Of a DNA stretch of 64,000 nucleotides, positions 45,690 to 58,060 are shown piece after piece. The stretch's first letter is position 1. Each line of letters opens with the position of its first letter. The position numbers and the translations under genes are program-made. The notes beneath the pieces were generated by a model. The model was given only the letters and a program-made list of their open reading frames with translations. It was not told where the DNA came from and did not search any database. Origin of the DNA: Haemonchus contortus (Eukaryota; Nematoda; Chromadorea; Rhabditida; Trichostrongylidae); the NCBI GenBank assembly GCA_000469685.2, contig LS997563.1, positions 16,766,757 to 16,830,756 of the forward strand, written 5' to 3'.

Positions 45690-45935
45690 GTCGTGCGTCC
45701 GAGGGCGGCGATATTCATACCTATTCTGACGACTTTACTGCCTCTTATTTGGGCCCAATTTTGAAGTACAGTAGAATAGTAGGATTAGCTGATCTCACTA
45801 ATCTACCCTACTTCAAATTTGGGCCACAATGATAGGCGCCGGAGTCGTCCAATTTCGCCACGAACTTCGCCGCGCAATTTGCCGCGCGCGCCTTCTGACG
45901 CACACCCTGATCACGACGACCACCGTCGTTACCGA
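45690..45935. repeat. Palindromic MITE copy
   Basis: The same family as 43795-44030, with GGGCCCAATTTTGAAGTA opposite TACTTCAAATTTGGGCC and flanking CGCGGCAAAT blocks. The outer parts pair through ATGATCACGA and CGTGATCA-type blocks. Confidence 0.7.
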
Positions 45936-46139
45936 CGCCCCTTTACGCTCATCGCAACTATCATCTATTTTACCATCAGTTTTTTTTACCACATGAACGA
46001 ATTTGGAATGGTTGTAAAACTTGGCTGGTGAAAAGTACCACACGAAAGGAGCGGTAAGCCACGCTTCAGCTATTCTACTTTCATCTTACACATTGGAAAA
46101 CAAGTATTATATTTAGCTGAAAGGAATCTATGTAAAATC

Positions 46140-46145
46140 TTTATT
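46140..46145 (-). promoter_or_regulatory. Polyadenylation signal of GNPAT
   Basis: AATAAA on the minus strand (TTTATT at 46140-46145), 19 bases after the stop codon. Confidence 0.7.
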
Positions 46146-46164
46146 ATATCTTTATAGAACTTCT

Positions 46165-49100
46165 TCAAAGTTTGGCGTGTGGTCGAATGAAGGCGGAGCC
46201 AGTTATGGGTAAGAGATCATGAAGTAGTTGTGATGCAGCTGAGCGATCAAATTCCAACTCTTCATTTTCCTAAACAGAACGTGATCTCAAATCTGAATTG
46301 ATGGAGATTATGAAAACCTGATGTCGCTCCTAATACTCACTGTAGGAGTAAGCACCCGTCGAGAAGTAAGAGTAGAAAGTGCGTTCTTGATGGGATCGGT
46401 CGACAGGAAGGACAATCGTACTGGGTTTTGCTTTACGGAGTAGTGATAAGCATTAGCAATAAACTGGAAGCAATCATAACAACGATTCGGTAGGTTCCCT
46501 GTGCCCACCACCAATTGACTTACTTTTTGACAAATAGGGACCATTTCTTTTTTCAAGAACGACTGCCGATCTGCTGACATTAGAGCTTCAATGACTATTT
46601 GGAAGTTGGAAATGAACGACTTAAAAGGAAAGAGTGAAAAGGTCTCTGTCTTGAAAAATGCTGATATGAAAAGAAATCCTCACCACGATGAGATCCCGAA
46701 GTGTTTGCAGTTCTTCTGGTTTAATAATGGTGACTGAGCCATTCGTTACTTCAATGATTTTTGCCTTCTTAAGGCGGTTTAAGGCGTTACGAAATGATGT
46801 CGACTCCTCACCGGGCACATGAATGAACTCTCTTTCCATGAGCTTTTGGATTTTACTGAAATGGGTTTTCGAAACGAATATTTACCACTGCTCTTCTCTA
46901 GTGAGTTCAAAATTGCAAAGGACAAAAAACACAATTTTCGCTCACTCACCCATACTGAAGTTCTAACTTATTAACTTCAAACATTCCCATCCCCAAAACA
47001 ATCGCTGCGACGTATCCCACATCACAAATCGAATGCATCATCTAGAATATGAAATGATTCCGATGGTAATAGTTACAAGGAGTGTACTATCACACACGCA
47101 TGGTCAAGGGTTACACTTCCGGATCGACATCCATATAGGTTAACCAGGCCTCACAGCCTTCAGGAGTACCAAACTGTACCTTCTGCATTATAGTTTACAG
47201 AACTGGTACCAAACTCGCCTAGTAGGGGAAAAGCACTGACTTGTTCCTCGGCTGGCAACCGCAAGTCATTGTATAGGCCACATACACATTCAATACGCCA
47301 CTATAATTTTGATTGAAAGCCGAATGCAAGGCAAATTAATCAGGCGGGATTGATTGACGCCGGAAGACTCTACTGTTCAACTCAATAAATTATTACGAAC
47401 GATAATATTATGACAAAGTATTAAAATTACGAGGGGGAACAAATCGAAGAAGTAGTTCAACTTGCATTTCGCACGTTCTCTAGAAGGAAGCCGAACTTTA
47501 CAGAACTCTCCCTCCGTGCTCTTCAGTAGGATAAGGGAGAACAGAAATTTATGATAAATTTACATAATAAATACATTAGCTAAGAAGTGTCAACTCTGAT
47601 TCCATGCAGAAATACATACTAGAGAAGTGAGTGCCGGAACTTCTCCCCGAATTCCCATGGCAAGCGGCAAAGGTCACGCGGCGGGTACTCTATCTTTGCA
47701 CTGGGAACCGCGCGATCGAGTGCGGCGAACGGACGCCGTTTTCGGGAAGAAGATACCGGCCCCTAGAGAAGTTGAACGCCAACCAAATATACAAATCAGG
47801 AGACTTTGCAAGCGAGATTGACGACAACTGATGAGCTGTGAACTTGCAAAGCCACACTCTCTGGGTGGGTGAAAACAAGGGCGTGGGCTGTGTCCCCTCC
47901 ATCCCTTATGGATTGAGTACATTGCGTGTAGCAAAGAGTGGTTGAAGTTTTAATGACTTTTAGTCGTTCTTTCTCCACAGGCACCTAACATCGAGATTGG
48001 AAGGATTGAAGAGATTGGACATTTCCAACAGAATAAAGCATTACCGTATTGGAATATGTGGCGAGAAGCAAGCGGCCAATTGACAACTCCATGATGGCAC
48101 GTTCGACGTTTCCAGGTTCCAAAACTGGAAATTGGACCAACTTCATGTAAAAGTCTTCTAGATCTCTATCTTTACAGAGGAACATGTTCGCGTGCAGTTC
48201 CATGTAGTACCTGCAATAACTGATAAGCTTACAATGGTACGGGGGAAGCTTCGAAAAAAACCTTTCATTCTTCACATTGACACCAAAATTGTGTGACATT
48301 ACTACCTTAGATCCTCGTCAACGCTTTGATCGATATGTACGGTAACACCAAGGCTTTCCACTAATTGTAGTAGATCTAACACATCGGAGAGGATTTGTTG
48401 ATAATTGAACACGTCAACAATGCCAACGGCTAGCCGCTGAAACAAAAAAGTTACCATAGCTTATTGGGAAGAGGAATTCGAGATACAGTACCGTTCAAAA
48501 AGAAATCACCTCAAACCTTTTTTGCCATAACTCATCTCGAACTCATTCTTTTCACCTGATTTTTTGATATGTCGTCAACAGTGATGATAGTTAATGTCTC
48601 CATCACTGAACTCACAGAACTCCTTTTTATTTCGTTTAAAAGGCCACTTTTCACATTTTTTCTAAACAGGACAAAATAGCATCAGTTTCAATAATTTGAA
48701 ATAAGTCACTTGACTTGAATGCTATCATCATGAGATTAAAACCTAATTACCTACTAGTCTAATACTTTGAAGTGAAGCCGTTGACATCGATGACGGCTTG
48801 ACATCTTCGGGGCATTGATTCGACCAACTTGTCGATCAGGCACTCATCGATTTCCTTCCATTCTTCTTCAAATAGGCCAAACTTCTGAGCAGCATTTGTG
48901 ACTGATTTATCGACTATCCTTCTCTTGAGTTCTTACCACGAGGGTCCACTGATGTTTAGGTCAGGGGACTGGCTGGGTGAGTCATGACATCGAATTTCCC
49001 GATGAACTAACCACTCGCGCGCCCCTTCTAGATCTGTGTCCGGGGTCGTATCTTGCTGGAAGGTAAATCTTCTTCCCTGCACCGGACGGGAGAAAGGTAG

Positions 49101-52100
49101 CATGGATTTCTCAAAATGTCTGTGTACATCTGCTGGGCCGTAGCGGTGAGAATATGGTGCATGGACCTCATGCCTAGACTCGGAGACCTTCCCCAAACCA
49201 ATACTGAGCAGGCACAATGCCTGAGAGCTGTCAATTGGTACTTGGGGTCGAAAATTGTATTTGAAGGTTGTTCACGAACAAACTTCCATCTGATCCGAGC
49301 GAAACAGTCTTTGACTAGTCGCTCTAGATGACTTCGCGCCATTGGTCGAAATACCAATGAAGGTGCTTACGCGCCCATTGAAGTCAAGCTCGTCTAATTT
49401 TCAGAGATCCGGATGCATTTCCAGAAGTCTTCTTCCATGTAATCCGGCATCCCACAGGCGTCTGTTGATGGTACCTCTAGATGGTAGCGACGTCGCCGTC
49501 GTCGATATTTCTGCCATTATATCGGAAGATGCTTGCCTGGAATCTTGAGTTGACGCACAATTGATTTTCCTATCGTCCTCAAAAGCGGCAATCCGTAACC
49601 TTTCCGAGCTGGCTCGCTTGATTTGGTCCATTAGAGACTCAATACCCCTGATGGCCTTCGTAATCGTAGAAATTGTTACAGCAAACAGCCTTGGATGTTG
49701 AGCATGAGTCAATTCCTGCTTACTGCGCGTGGCAAAGGCGGAGAGGTGCTACACGGTCAGGAGGCGAAAGCCAGAAATCCGTCTCGTTGCTGAGAGCGAT
49801 CAGCTAACAGAACAAAAGAATCACCGACATTTCTAGACTCAAAAAACACAATGAAATTTACCTGAAGAGCATACCCTTTTCGCATGTTTTTTGAAAAAAA
49901 TTCACCTACTCGGCCAGAAGTGAGCTACCGCCAATTCTGCATCGCAGAAGAGTCGGTAATGTTTGATAAATGTGCTATCAAAAAATCAGGTAAAAAGATT
50001 TAGTTTGAGGTGAGTTATGGCAGAAAAGGTTAAAGGTGATTTCTTTTTGAACGGTACTTAAGTAAATGATTTGGAGGCCTATTGAGCGTGCTATTTCGGG
50101 AATGCATTGAAGGTACACTTCACGACAATTTGAGAGTATCCAACTTAAAACGAATGATGGAAATGATAGTCCACAACAATGCAAAAGTTGCGAAGAAAAC
50201 CTGCGTATCCATTGGAATGTAGTACTTCAAATAAAATTAGTAAAACAAGCAGATAGACGAGAAGTGGCGATAAAAGATGCAAAGAAACGATATTTGGACG
50301 AGATGTCTAAATGTGTGTGGAATTGCGTACAGCTGACTACAGTAAGCTACTTGCGTGCAATCTGTGCGGCTAGTCGTGAATGGTGCACCCTCTACGGCTC
50401 CTACTGCCGTGGGAACTCGTCCGCCTTTGGGTGTGTGCGTCGGCTAATCCGGTTCGGGTCCTTATTGCCTCTCATCTGAGCCGTTTTCCTACCCAACACG
50501 GTCCCTTTTGCTATTGTAGAGAATCAAAATCCTTGTGCATCCATGATTGAAATTTTAGGAACCATTTTTATGGCGAACTACACCTTCAAACTGAAATTTT
50601 CCCGCTCCCATCTCATTTCCTTTCTTGAAATTCATTTTTTTTTCTGACAATGTCCTACTGCAGCAGTGATGAACGATTTTTTACTTACTTCAAAGGTCCT
50701 CTAGGTTTCACCACAACGCTAGAAAAGTAATGGTGGTTTGAGGGTTGACTCATTTTACAAGAAATTTGTTCGTCAGAATATGGAACACAGCATCTTTTAA
50801 CTACAATGGAACAAAGTAGTTCCTCCCTTTCTCATTATTAACTCCTGCTAGTGAGCCTAGATAGCTTTCCGTGGTGCTGCTGGTCTTGTATGCAGTACAA
50901 GCCACTGCAAACATCGCATCCACAAAAGTCGACTTCCCATGCCCTCATGGCCGATGACTTCTAGAAGTGAGTTGATGAACCCTGGATAGAGGAAGTTCGT
51001 GGCTATGGGACCTATTATTTCCCTTCGCTCCTAATTTTCCATTGAAATCGGCTCAGTTTTCCAAAATGGTGACGTGGAGTTTTGTCAAAACCGAAATGGT
51101 TTTGGGGAAACGAACCAAGACCTACTCGGCTTAAAAGGCGAGGATATTGGGTCGCAGTGGCCATCAGTGATGAGATGTATACACACATAGGAGCTTTTTC
51201 GGCGCTGTTGCCAAATTTACGGTGCAACACTTCGGAATGTCTTTATTGATGCACTCATTGTCAGATGCCTTCAACCGAGTGGACAAGCTGTAAAGCCCGT
51301 TGACCAGGGCTATCTAGCGGCTACTGCACCTACACATTAAAGCTTATCACAGCAATTCTGGCCATGAAGACCATGCAATTAGTTGATGTGACATCTCCTT
51401 TTTTCGCCAAGGCTGCTTAGATTACCTGAGATAAGGTGGCACACGCTAACGACCATACAGTAATCACAGCGTTTCGATCGAGTGCTTCAACAACGATGTG
51501 AGCGAATTTTTTGATTTGGTTCCGTTGCACTTCAGACAGAACGAACTGCGAGTCTGGCTGAAATCTTTTGAAATCGTGAAATAATCAAAGTATTGAACAG
51601 TATTTAGAAAGAATGACGATAAAAATGGACCTGACATATGAATTGAGATCGATGAAGCGATGTTCCGAAGTAGTTACGAACAGATATCGGTTCGCCAAAT
51701 GTCATGAAGCATCTACCAAATCGCTTATTCAGAAAATTACGGGCTTTGAGAAGACCTAAAATTACTTCAGAAATACATGATGGAGATTGACGGGTATAGA
51801 AAAAAGGAAAACTCAGGCTGCAATAGGGTCAGCCTTCGCTTCTGCGTGGAAGCTGTTTACGGGGGAACATTTTTTTTCGAGGCACCGTAAAGTATTCTTC
51901 CCACGTGCGCCTAACTTTATTTGGTTTTTCTTCGAGTTAGTGGTCACCCTCGCTGTTCTTTTCAGACTTCACTATCTCGATAACCTGAGCAGTAGGATGT
52001 TTATCTTGGTCAGGCGAAACCCAAACTTCTTTTTTTTCGACCAAAAAGCCTCTCGCACATGGCACCTATTTTCGTAATCGCTCCACCTTCGCTACATCAG

Positions 52101-54613
52101 GCTTGGGAGCGAATTTTGTGGCCATCTAATAGGTTTTCTTTAACTTTCATATTAACATCTTCGATAACTTTAAGTTACCTGATGTACTCTCTTTTGGCTT
52201 CGGAAATCCTAGTAATTCGTAAGCGTACAGCATTTCTTCCAATAACTTATCATAATTAGTCGTCACCGGAATTACTAGCTAAAATCAAGAATTGGTTACA
52301 TGTGGAGCTATATGGAGAAACAGTATACTCACTATATCGTATACTTTTCCTCTGAGATACGGCTCGAGAACCATCTGAAGGAGACCGTATTTAGGGTGAA
52401 GACTTTTGCCTACACGACTCCTTGTCCCTTCGACAAAAAATTCTACGGGTCTGTCGCCATGAATAACATGTGTTTGCACATACTCAGAAAGAATTGCCCA
52501 GTATAAGTGGTCCTGTAACAGGTAAGCCGATATCGAGTATTGTTGGGCTCAAAAGTGGCGAATCGAACCTGACCAATTGACCTCCGAATGTAGAACGCCC
52601 CACATCTTCGCAGGACTTCGCTCATAAACCAGGAATTCGTGAAATCCATACCGGCAGCAATCGCTGGAAGGGGAACCTCCTGAAATAATACGCGTTACTG
52701 AATGCCGTCGAAATAGCCAACAACGGAAATATGTACATATTCGAAGCAAAACAGTGAAAGGAGAAGGAAGTCGAGGTAAGTCCTATGCGACGGCATGAAC
52801 ACCACCGATGCGGTTTTGCACAATTCTCGAATTTGCTCCAGCTGACTGGCGTTCACGTAGACAGAGTCGAATATTCGCTGCAATGTAAGATATCGTATAT
52901 AGATTCGAATGGCGAGACAACTTTAGTAGTTTTGTACCTCTAAAACCTTTGAGACGGCGAAACCGAACGTCCGGGTGCTTTTAAGACCCCAATTGTGAGC
53001 CATCATCTTCAAGATGGCTTCAGCGTCGCCTTGCACTTTGGCAGCCGAATCACCACTTCGAGCCACTTCATCCGCTATAGCTTCCTGTAAACTGATGCCG
53101 TATGAATGATACGTACAAGTCCGAATTTCTTTTTGGCATAAAACAGAGAGGGGAGCCCTTGATGGCCCTTATTGGAATGCTTCATGCAATCACATCAAAC
53201 TGGTAGTAGCAATGTAGCAATTAAAGAGTTATTAGACCCATGCGACTTCTGAGGAAAGCGTAGCCATCTAGATCTACTCACCACTCAGTACTCACATATA
53301 AAGTTGGAATAGAGCCAATACTATTATACCTAGACTGTACACCTACAGATGGGAGAGAAAACCGCTTTCGACCCTTCAAAAAAATTCTTAACGACATTTT
53401 CGTAACTAGTCGAACGTATTGATAACGTGGTGGACTACTTCCTAGCTGGTCCCGTGTGTCCAGTAGGCAGGAGCATGAGGCAAATTTTTTAGTAGATTAA
53501 TATACTGAGTCCCGAGCTCTGTTAGCGAACAGAAAGCAGGGGATGTCGTTGCTCACGCCGCCAAGGGATCGAAGATTATGTAGGGGCGGGAGGGGGAGGG
53601 GGGGGGGGGGGGGGGGGGGTGGGAGTGGGATACTGACTTGATTGGCCAAACGAAAACCAGGACAACTACCATCGCGATGGCCTGACTTCTTCACGAAAAC
53701 TCTGAACGAACGGAAAGCTATGCCCTGTGTCCCTAGAGCGAGGACGATCCACTGTACTACCGAATGGAGACTTTACTGGAGCCCGTTCAAGAATTCGGCG
53801 AGTTAAGGGATGGCAGGGGGAGACGGGCGTTAGGAACGATTTTGGGTAATCGATTCGCCGCACGCGGCTGTCGCGGACCACTAATTCGCCGTTATTACGG
53901 CTCTAGCGCTCTTCATACAGCTCAATCGATATGCGATCATTATTTTATGCATAATTCTTCTATTAGTACTTTTGTTCTTGTATTTCTTACCTACTGCTGC
54001 ATCCTGCCAAATTCCTTCGCGCGCGACGCCGCTCTCACTGCGATGCGACCATTTCGTTCCTAACGCACCACAATGACAGGTGAGGCAGGGTAATATACTC
54101 AATACATTTCATTATGCATCCGCACATTCGACTTCAGTCAGCATCGGAAAACGATTTACAAAACGTATTCCGGCTATGTACTACTGCACGTTCAAGCGAT
54201 GCATTTTCAAGCCAATCCTTTTATACTCCCTTACAAGTGTGGTACCGATTGAGCGATCTCGTAGGAATGAAAAGCTCGCTTGAGCCGGGATGTTTCGCCA
54301 CTTGTACGATCCAAAAACCACGCACCTCATAGCACACACTAGGCGTTTCCTCATCCCTACCATTAGAGGGTAGGTATTACTAGGTGAATGTACCCTCCTT
54401 CCATCCTCTGAGATCTTATAGACTCACCTTAACTCTGATTGAATTCAGCACACTTTTCTTTATTTCTTCGTACGACCTTTCTTTTGGATGCTTGGTTAAG
54501 GCAGTGGACAGAGGGAAGTTCCGTTTTTGAGACACGAATTGAAAAGCACCTTTCTTCCGGAATTCTGCTAACCAATCCACATATTCCGGGAAACTGGCCC
54601 GGCGTCCAACCAT
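46165..54613 (-). CDS. acl-7: Dihydroxyacetone-phosphate acyltransferase, peroxisomal (GNPAT)
   Basis: Fifteen exons, all phases consistent, give 636 residues: 54613-54428, 53084-52938, 52877-52737, 52679-52569, 52512-52333, 52278-52179, 51755-51631, 51557-51426, 48436-48306, 48210-48045, 47041-46950, 46855-46684, 46619-46524, 46463-46437 and 46269-46165. The enzyme acylates dihydroxyacetone phosphate, the first step of ether-lipid synthesis. Motif I is HRTYLD (142-147), followed by [20 protein letters not shown] (motif III) and [15 protein letters not shown]. The C-terminus AKL is a peroxisomal targeting signal 1. TTTTCAG directly before the ATG supports trans-splicing. Intron 8 (3.0 kb) carries a Tc1-type element. 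Exon 14 is only 27 nt and the exon 7 donor is the unusual GTCCAT. No coding lesion was seen. Confidence 0.95.
47085..47380 (+). repeat. SINE copy in GNPAT intron 10
   Basis: Body blocks ACCGCAAGTCATTGTATAGG and TTCAATACGCCACTATAAT match the SINE at 30870-31180, followed by the GGCGGGATTGATTGACGCC tail. The head (ACTATCACACACGCATGGTC) lacks the A-box part. Confidence 0.6.
48491..50054 (-). mobile_element. Tc1/mariner-type DNA transposon (inactive)
   Basis: A 1,564-bp element with TA on both sides (48489-48490 and 50055-50056), as in Tc1-type integration. The inverted ends start CCGTTCAAAAAGAAATC and match over about 60 bp with few mismatches. It lies in GNPAT intron 8, just upstream of exon 9 in transcription order, and does not disturb the splice sites. 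Its transposase is a pseudogene. Confidence 0.9.
48790..49720 (-). pseudogene. Tc1-type transposase, frameshifted
   Basis: Minus-strand fragments in order: [20 protein letters not shown] (N-terminal DNA-binding part), [17 protein letters not shown] and [14 protein letters not shown] (before the second catalytic Asp), [10 protein letters not shown] (second Asp) and [12 protein letters not shown] (start of the third catalytic block). The fragments lie in different frames and the ENLW part is replaced by an early stop, so no active enzyme can be made. Confidence 0.85.
50370..50520 (+). repeat. MITE family fragment in GNPAT intron 8
   Basis: AACTCGTCCGCCTTTGGGTG and GAGCCGTTTTCCTACC match the fragments at 23870-24100 (inverted) and 32450-32600. 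Confidence 0.5.
53598..53619. repeat. Poly-G run (22 G)
   Basis: A long G homopolymer in GNPAT intron 1 within a G-rich stretch starting at 53583; its length in the assembly is unreliable. Confidence 0.9.
53815..54080. repeat. Inverted-repeat element (MITE-like) in GNPAT intron 1
   Basis: GCGTTAGGAACGATTTTGGG at 53829 is opposed by a CGTTCCTAACGC block ending near 54066, with further pairing of GATTCGCCGC-type and GCGGCGTCGCG-type blocks. About 240 bp, noncoding. Confidence 0.55.
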
Positions 54614-54620
54614 CTGAAAA
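54614..54620 (-). promoter_or_regulatory. Probable trans-splice acceptor of GNPAT
   Basis: TTTTCAG ends immediately before the ATG at 54613. No coding exon is needed upstream, since the protein starts naturally here, so the site most likely accepts a spliced leader. Confidence 0.6.
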
Positions 54621-54800
54621 CGGCTCCTAGTAAATGTGTTCGAAAGGATTTTTCGAAAAAATCACTCATTCGTTTGGGAATCGTTGTCTAAATGTTCTAA
54701 ATAGATTTCTTAAATAAAGAGATGTATGTGACAGTTGCAAACCTCTCTGTCATGATGTATAGCAAAAATACTCGAAAGGCATATCTACTTATCTGTGCAG

Positions 54801-55240
54801 ATAGCTCTGTCTCAATTTGATGTACACAACTTTTTCTCAACTTTGAATGATCAACGACGCTCACAAATGTTTCCAAATGTTATAAAAGTAAACGAGGATG
54901 TTATTGCGGAGCAACAGCTAAGCTTGGGAGTAATTCCGCCAGTATCGAAAACATTCAGAAAGTCATCAGCTCCCCGTGTTTTTAGAAACCCTTACAAGTC
55001 CTGCTCAGCGGCAAACGAGAGTGGTTACAGTCTTCCTTAATGAACCCGGAGGAAAAAAAATCAATGAATAGACAAATATTAGCAAAAAACCAGCTTTGGA
55101 TGAAAAGAGAGCTAATAAAACCAAAACATATTCAATTGAAGAAGATCGCTACCAGCCGATTCACAATGAAAGCAGTGTTCGGCTTCAATCCGTTCTGGTA
55201 TGCCTTTTTGCACATTTTTGTCCTATACGGATTTTTCTGA
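54801..55240 (+). CDS. Two overlapping open frames, uncharacterised
   Basis: A frame from 54801 (after CTGTGCAG, a possible acceptor) runs to TAA at 55038-55040. A second frame starts with ATG at 55040 and runs to 55240, overlapping as TAATG. The first reads like a real protein segment (LSQFDVHNFFSTLNDQRRSQ, then a basic tail); the second is lysine-rich and ends with a hydrophobic stretch. One frameshift would join them, so this could be a broken gene or element. I recognise no family. It lies divergent to GNPAT, 190 bases away. Confidence 0.2.
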
Positions 55241-56599
55241 GGCTTCCTGCTAGGACGAGTCTCTGACCCTCAAGTATGCCGCCTGGAGCATTTTGAGTTT
55301 AAAATCGGATGCAATAAGAGATCATAGTCTAACTCCATCTGGATCCACACTTAGGAGCGACCGCGCCTCAATGGTTCTACGGAGGCTGCACCATTCACAC
55401 TATTCACCATAGAACATGTACATAAGCATGTTGAATACTCAAGAGCTTTATCGCCCAGTTAGCAGACCCATAGTGATAGTGGAGGGCTGCTTTTGTTAGT
55501 AGGTTTACTGTAGCCAACTGTTTGCACAATTGCATACAACTAAAATCCTGTTGAAACGCCCTAGGCTAAAAAGCCTTGCAATAGTGGTCCAATAAAGGAT
55601 TCTGTACTCACAACTAGTCGAGTAACAGTAAAGATGGTCCTGGAATAGAAGCATGAGAGAGATAATTCGAAAATTGAGACTTTCAGACTACGAACTCCAT
55701 ACCTTACACGCTGCAGGTGAGACACTATCATTCTCAGTTGGCTGTGGAGCCGGTGAGCTTCCTCTATAGGCGCTACTGGGTGGATGTCGAATCTTGGTAG
55801 TAAGGGGGTAACAAGCTAGGAATGGTAATTCTCAGCCTCAATTCTTCGCAGTACACTTACGCTAGTGCACGCATTATTGTCTTTCAGGCAAGGTCTGTCT
55901 TTTACAATACATCGTTCTCTAAGGACTAAAAGGGATAGAGTGGTTCAGATACGCTTGAGAACTTTGCTGAGATTTCCTTTGCGTCCCCTAAGAAAAGGTG
56001 AACCATTTCTCCCATGTGTTTCACTCCGCATTCTCATCATCTGCCGCTGCTTAAAAAAAATTCGTAAAAAAAAAGTGCTCTTGTACTTTGATAGATTTGA
56101 ACCTTTCGCTTGTTTTGTTTTCTGATAATAAATCTGATAACAAATGTTCCCCTCAGAAAACCTACATCAGTACTGAACCTTCAAAACTGAGAATACACAT
56201 ATGTACATAAAAATGGAGTGGTTGTGAAAGGAAAAGCGATATATCCGATAAGAATGTGTTCTGGCATCAGGGTAGTTGTTACGCACAGAGGTTGTCAAGT
56301 AACCAAATAGGCGATGACTGGAAGAATGAGTGCAAAAAATGTGCAAGAGGCAAACTTTGTATGACATTTGTGACTCTTCCATTGCACTCCAAATAGATCT
56401 GTTCAGAAATTACAGTGAATCAATCAATAAGAGCAGTCAAGAAGATAAGGAATGTAACAGTGAAAGCAGTAACGAAATCGGAAGAACGGCTGATATTATT
56501 GAACCTAACATGATGTCACGATAACCAAGCATCATAAAACAATATTCATCCGGTTGACACTGTATAAAAGATGAAGCCTTTTAGGGTTAATCAATCTTG

Positions 56600-56700
56600 T
56601 CTGAGGGATGCGATTGATTGGCCGGACATCCATCCAGGATTCGGATCCGTGCTCACGGGTGTTTAATAGTGCGCCACTTACCGCTACATCACCTCAGCCC
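56600..56700 (-). repeat. SINE head
   Basis: On the minus strand GAGGTGATGTAGCGGTAAGT and GCGCACTATTAAACAC, then GGATCCGAATCCTGGA (B-box-like), form the best preserved tRNA-like promoter of the family. Confidence 0.6.
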
Positions 56701-57174
56701 AGTTGAAATTGAACATGCTAAATAGTTGACTGTAAAAGTAGGGCCTAATTATGATGCATTGCAACAGGCAAAGTTTGTTTTTCTGCTGGAATTAGTAAGG
56801 TTTGCGCCTCATTTTCACTTTGATTACACCGCTATCATTTTAATACCTCTTGCAGATAGCAACAAGCAGGACACCCATGTGTCATAATTGATGTACAGAG
56901 GAGCTGTAGCGATTCCAAAAGTGTGCATGACCATCAAGAAAAAAGAAAAAGCGTTCAAAACCAGAAAATTGAACTAGTAGTTACTTATGTATCATACAAA
57001 CTTGAAAAGGAAATTCTTCGAAGCTCTTCAGGCCAGTAAGGTTTTTTCGGTATGCTCATTTATAATAAGCAGTTGAAATCTTTTGTGGATGAACGATATC
57101 GGTTTTCATGCATTCGACATTATCCAGAATCATAATAGGCTGCCGAACGAATATGGCTCATACCATGAATTTTG

Positions 57175-57355
57175 ATGCTTAGCCGATGGACAAGCCGGTG
57201 ATTTTATCCTCCCAGACGAGTCTGGTATCAATTGACCGATACATTTTTATTGGATGGCTTTGTTAGCCTGGGTGGGTAACTAAGGGATTGGATACCCTCA
57301 CCAAGTTCTGATAGAGTGCGACATCTGCCAGTACATTACCCTCGCTCAGCTCGTT
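57175..57355 (-). repeat. SINE copy, truncated
   Basis: On the minus strand the head GAGGGTAATGTACTGGCAGA is followed by a GGTATCCAATCCC B-box-like block, then ACCAGACTCGTCTGGGAGGA and CTTGTCCATCGGCT. The tail is missing. Confidence 0.55.
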
Positions 57356-58060
57356 CATAGTAAAATGTATCCCAGACATTTGGAATCCCCTATACGAAGA
57401 CATGGGTTGTCAGAGGCTGAGACCTCCAGAAGAAAGTGAGCTTTTAGAATTTTTTAATAGGCAGAGGCATTGATTGAGTGCACTGTGCCGACCCTGTCAC
57501 GGACTTTAACACTCATCGAATCTTCATGAAGGCTGACTGACGATTTTGAAACAAACTATGAGATTGGAAGCAGACCAGGAGCTCTCGAGGGTCTGGAGTT
57601 GAGACAAAAATTAACAGATATGTTTCAAACATGATAAGAAGTAATTTTTCAGTACAACATATCTTTTTTGTTATCAGTAAATCAGAAATATCAATGACGC
57701 GACCAAGCAGACCGAGAAAACACTGCTGTCGATTTTCGGGACGTTTAAAGCAACACAGGATACAGCCAACACTTGAAATGTTCAAACAAGAATTGAACTA
57801 AGTCAGTAACAAAGTAACAATAACTGTCCATTGAACCTATGTAATGTGAGATTGTAAAGGAAGTGAAAAGTCGAATCATGTTGTACAATGAACGATAATG
57901 AAGAGGTGGGAGGGTGTTTCATGTGAACTCTGTCATGCATGTCCATGTTTTTTAGGTGAATGCATCCGAGAAAGCCAGAGAAATAATAGCCAAAAAAGTG
58001 ATGGGGCATTAATACCACTCTGATCTTTCACACAATTTTTCACGATATTTCACATCGAAA

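Larger units (their letters stand above)
42371..46139. other. Intergenic between MULE remnant and GNPAT 3' end
   Basis: The region contains the hairpin at 42961-43039, a lone GGGCGGGG repeat block near 42895, and palindromic MITE copies at 43505-44030 and 45690-45935. Frames at 44583-45629 on both strands overlap and show no domain. Confidence 0.4.

Noticed and set aside
53598..53619. G-quadruplex regulatory element
   Set aside because: A pure homopolymer can fold but its length is unreliable and it lies deep in an intron; similar runs at 26029 and 63014 suggest a sequencing or slippage origin.
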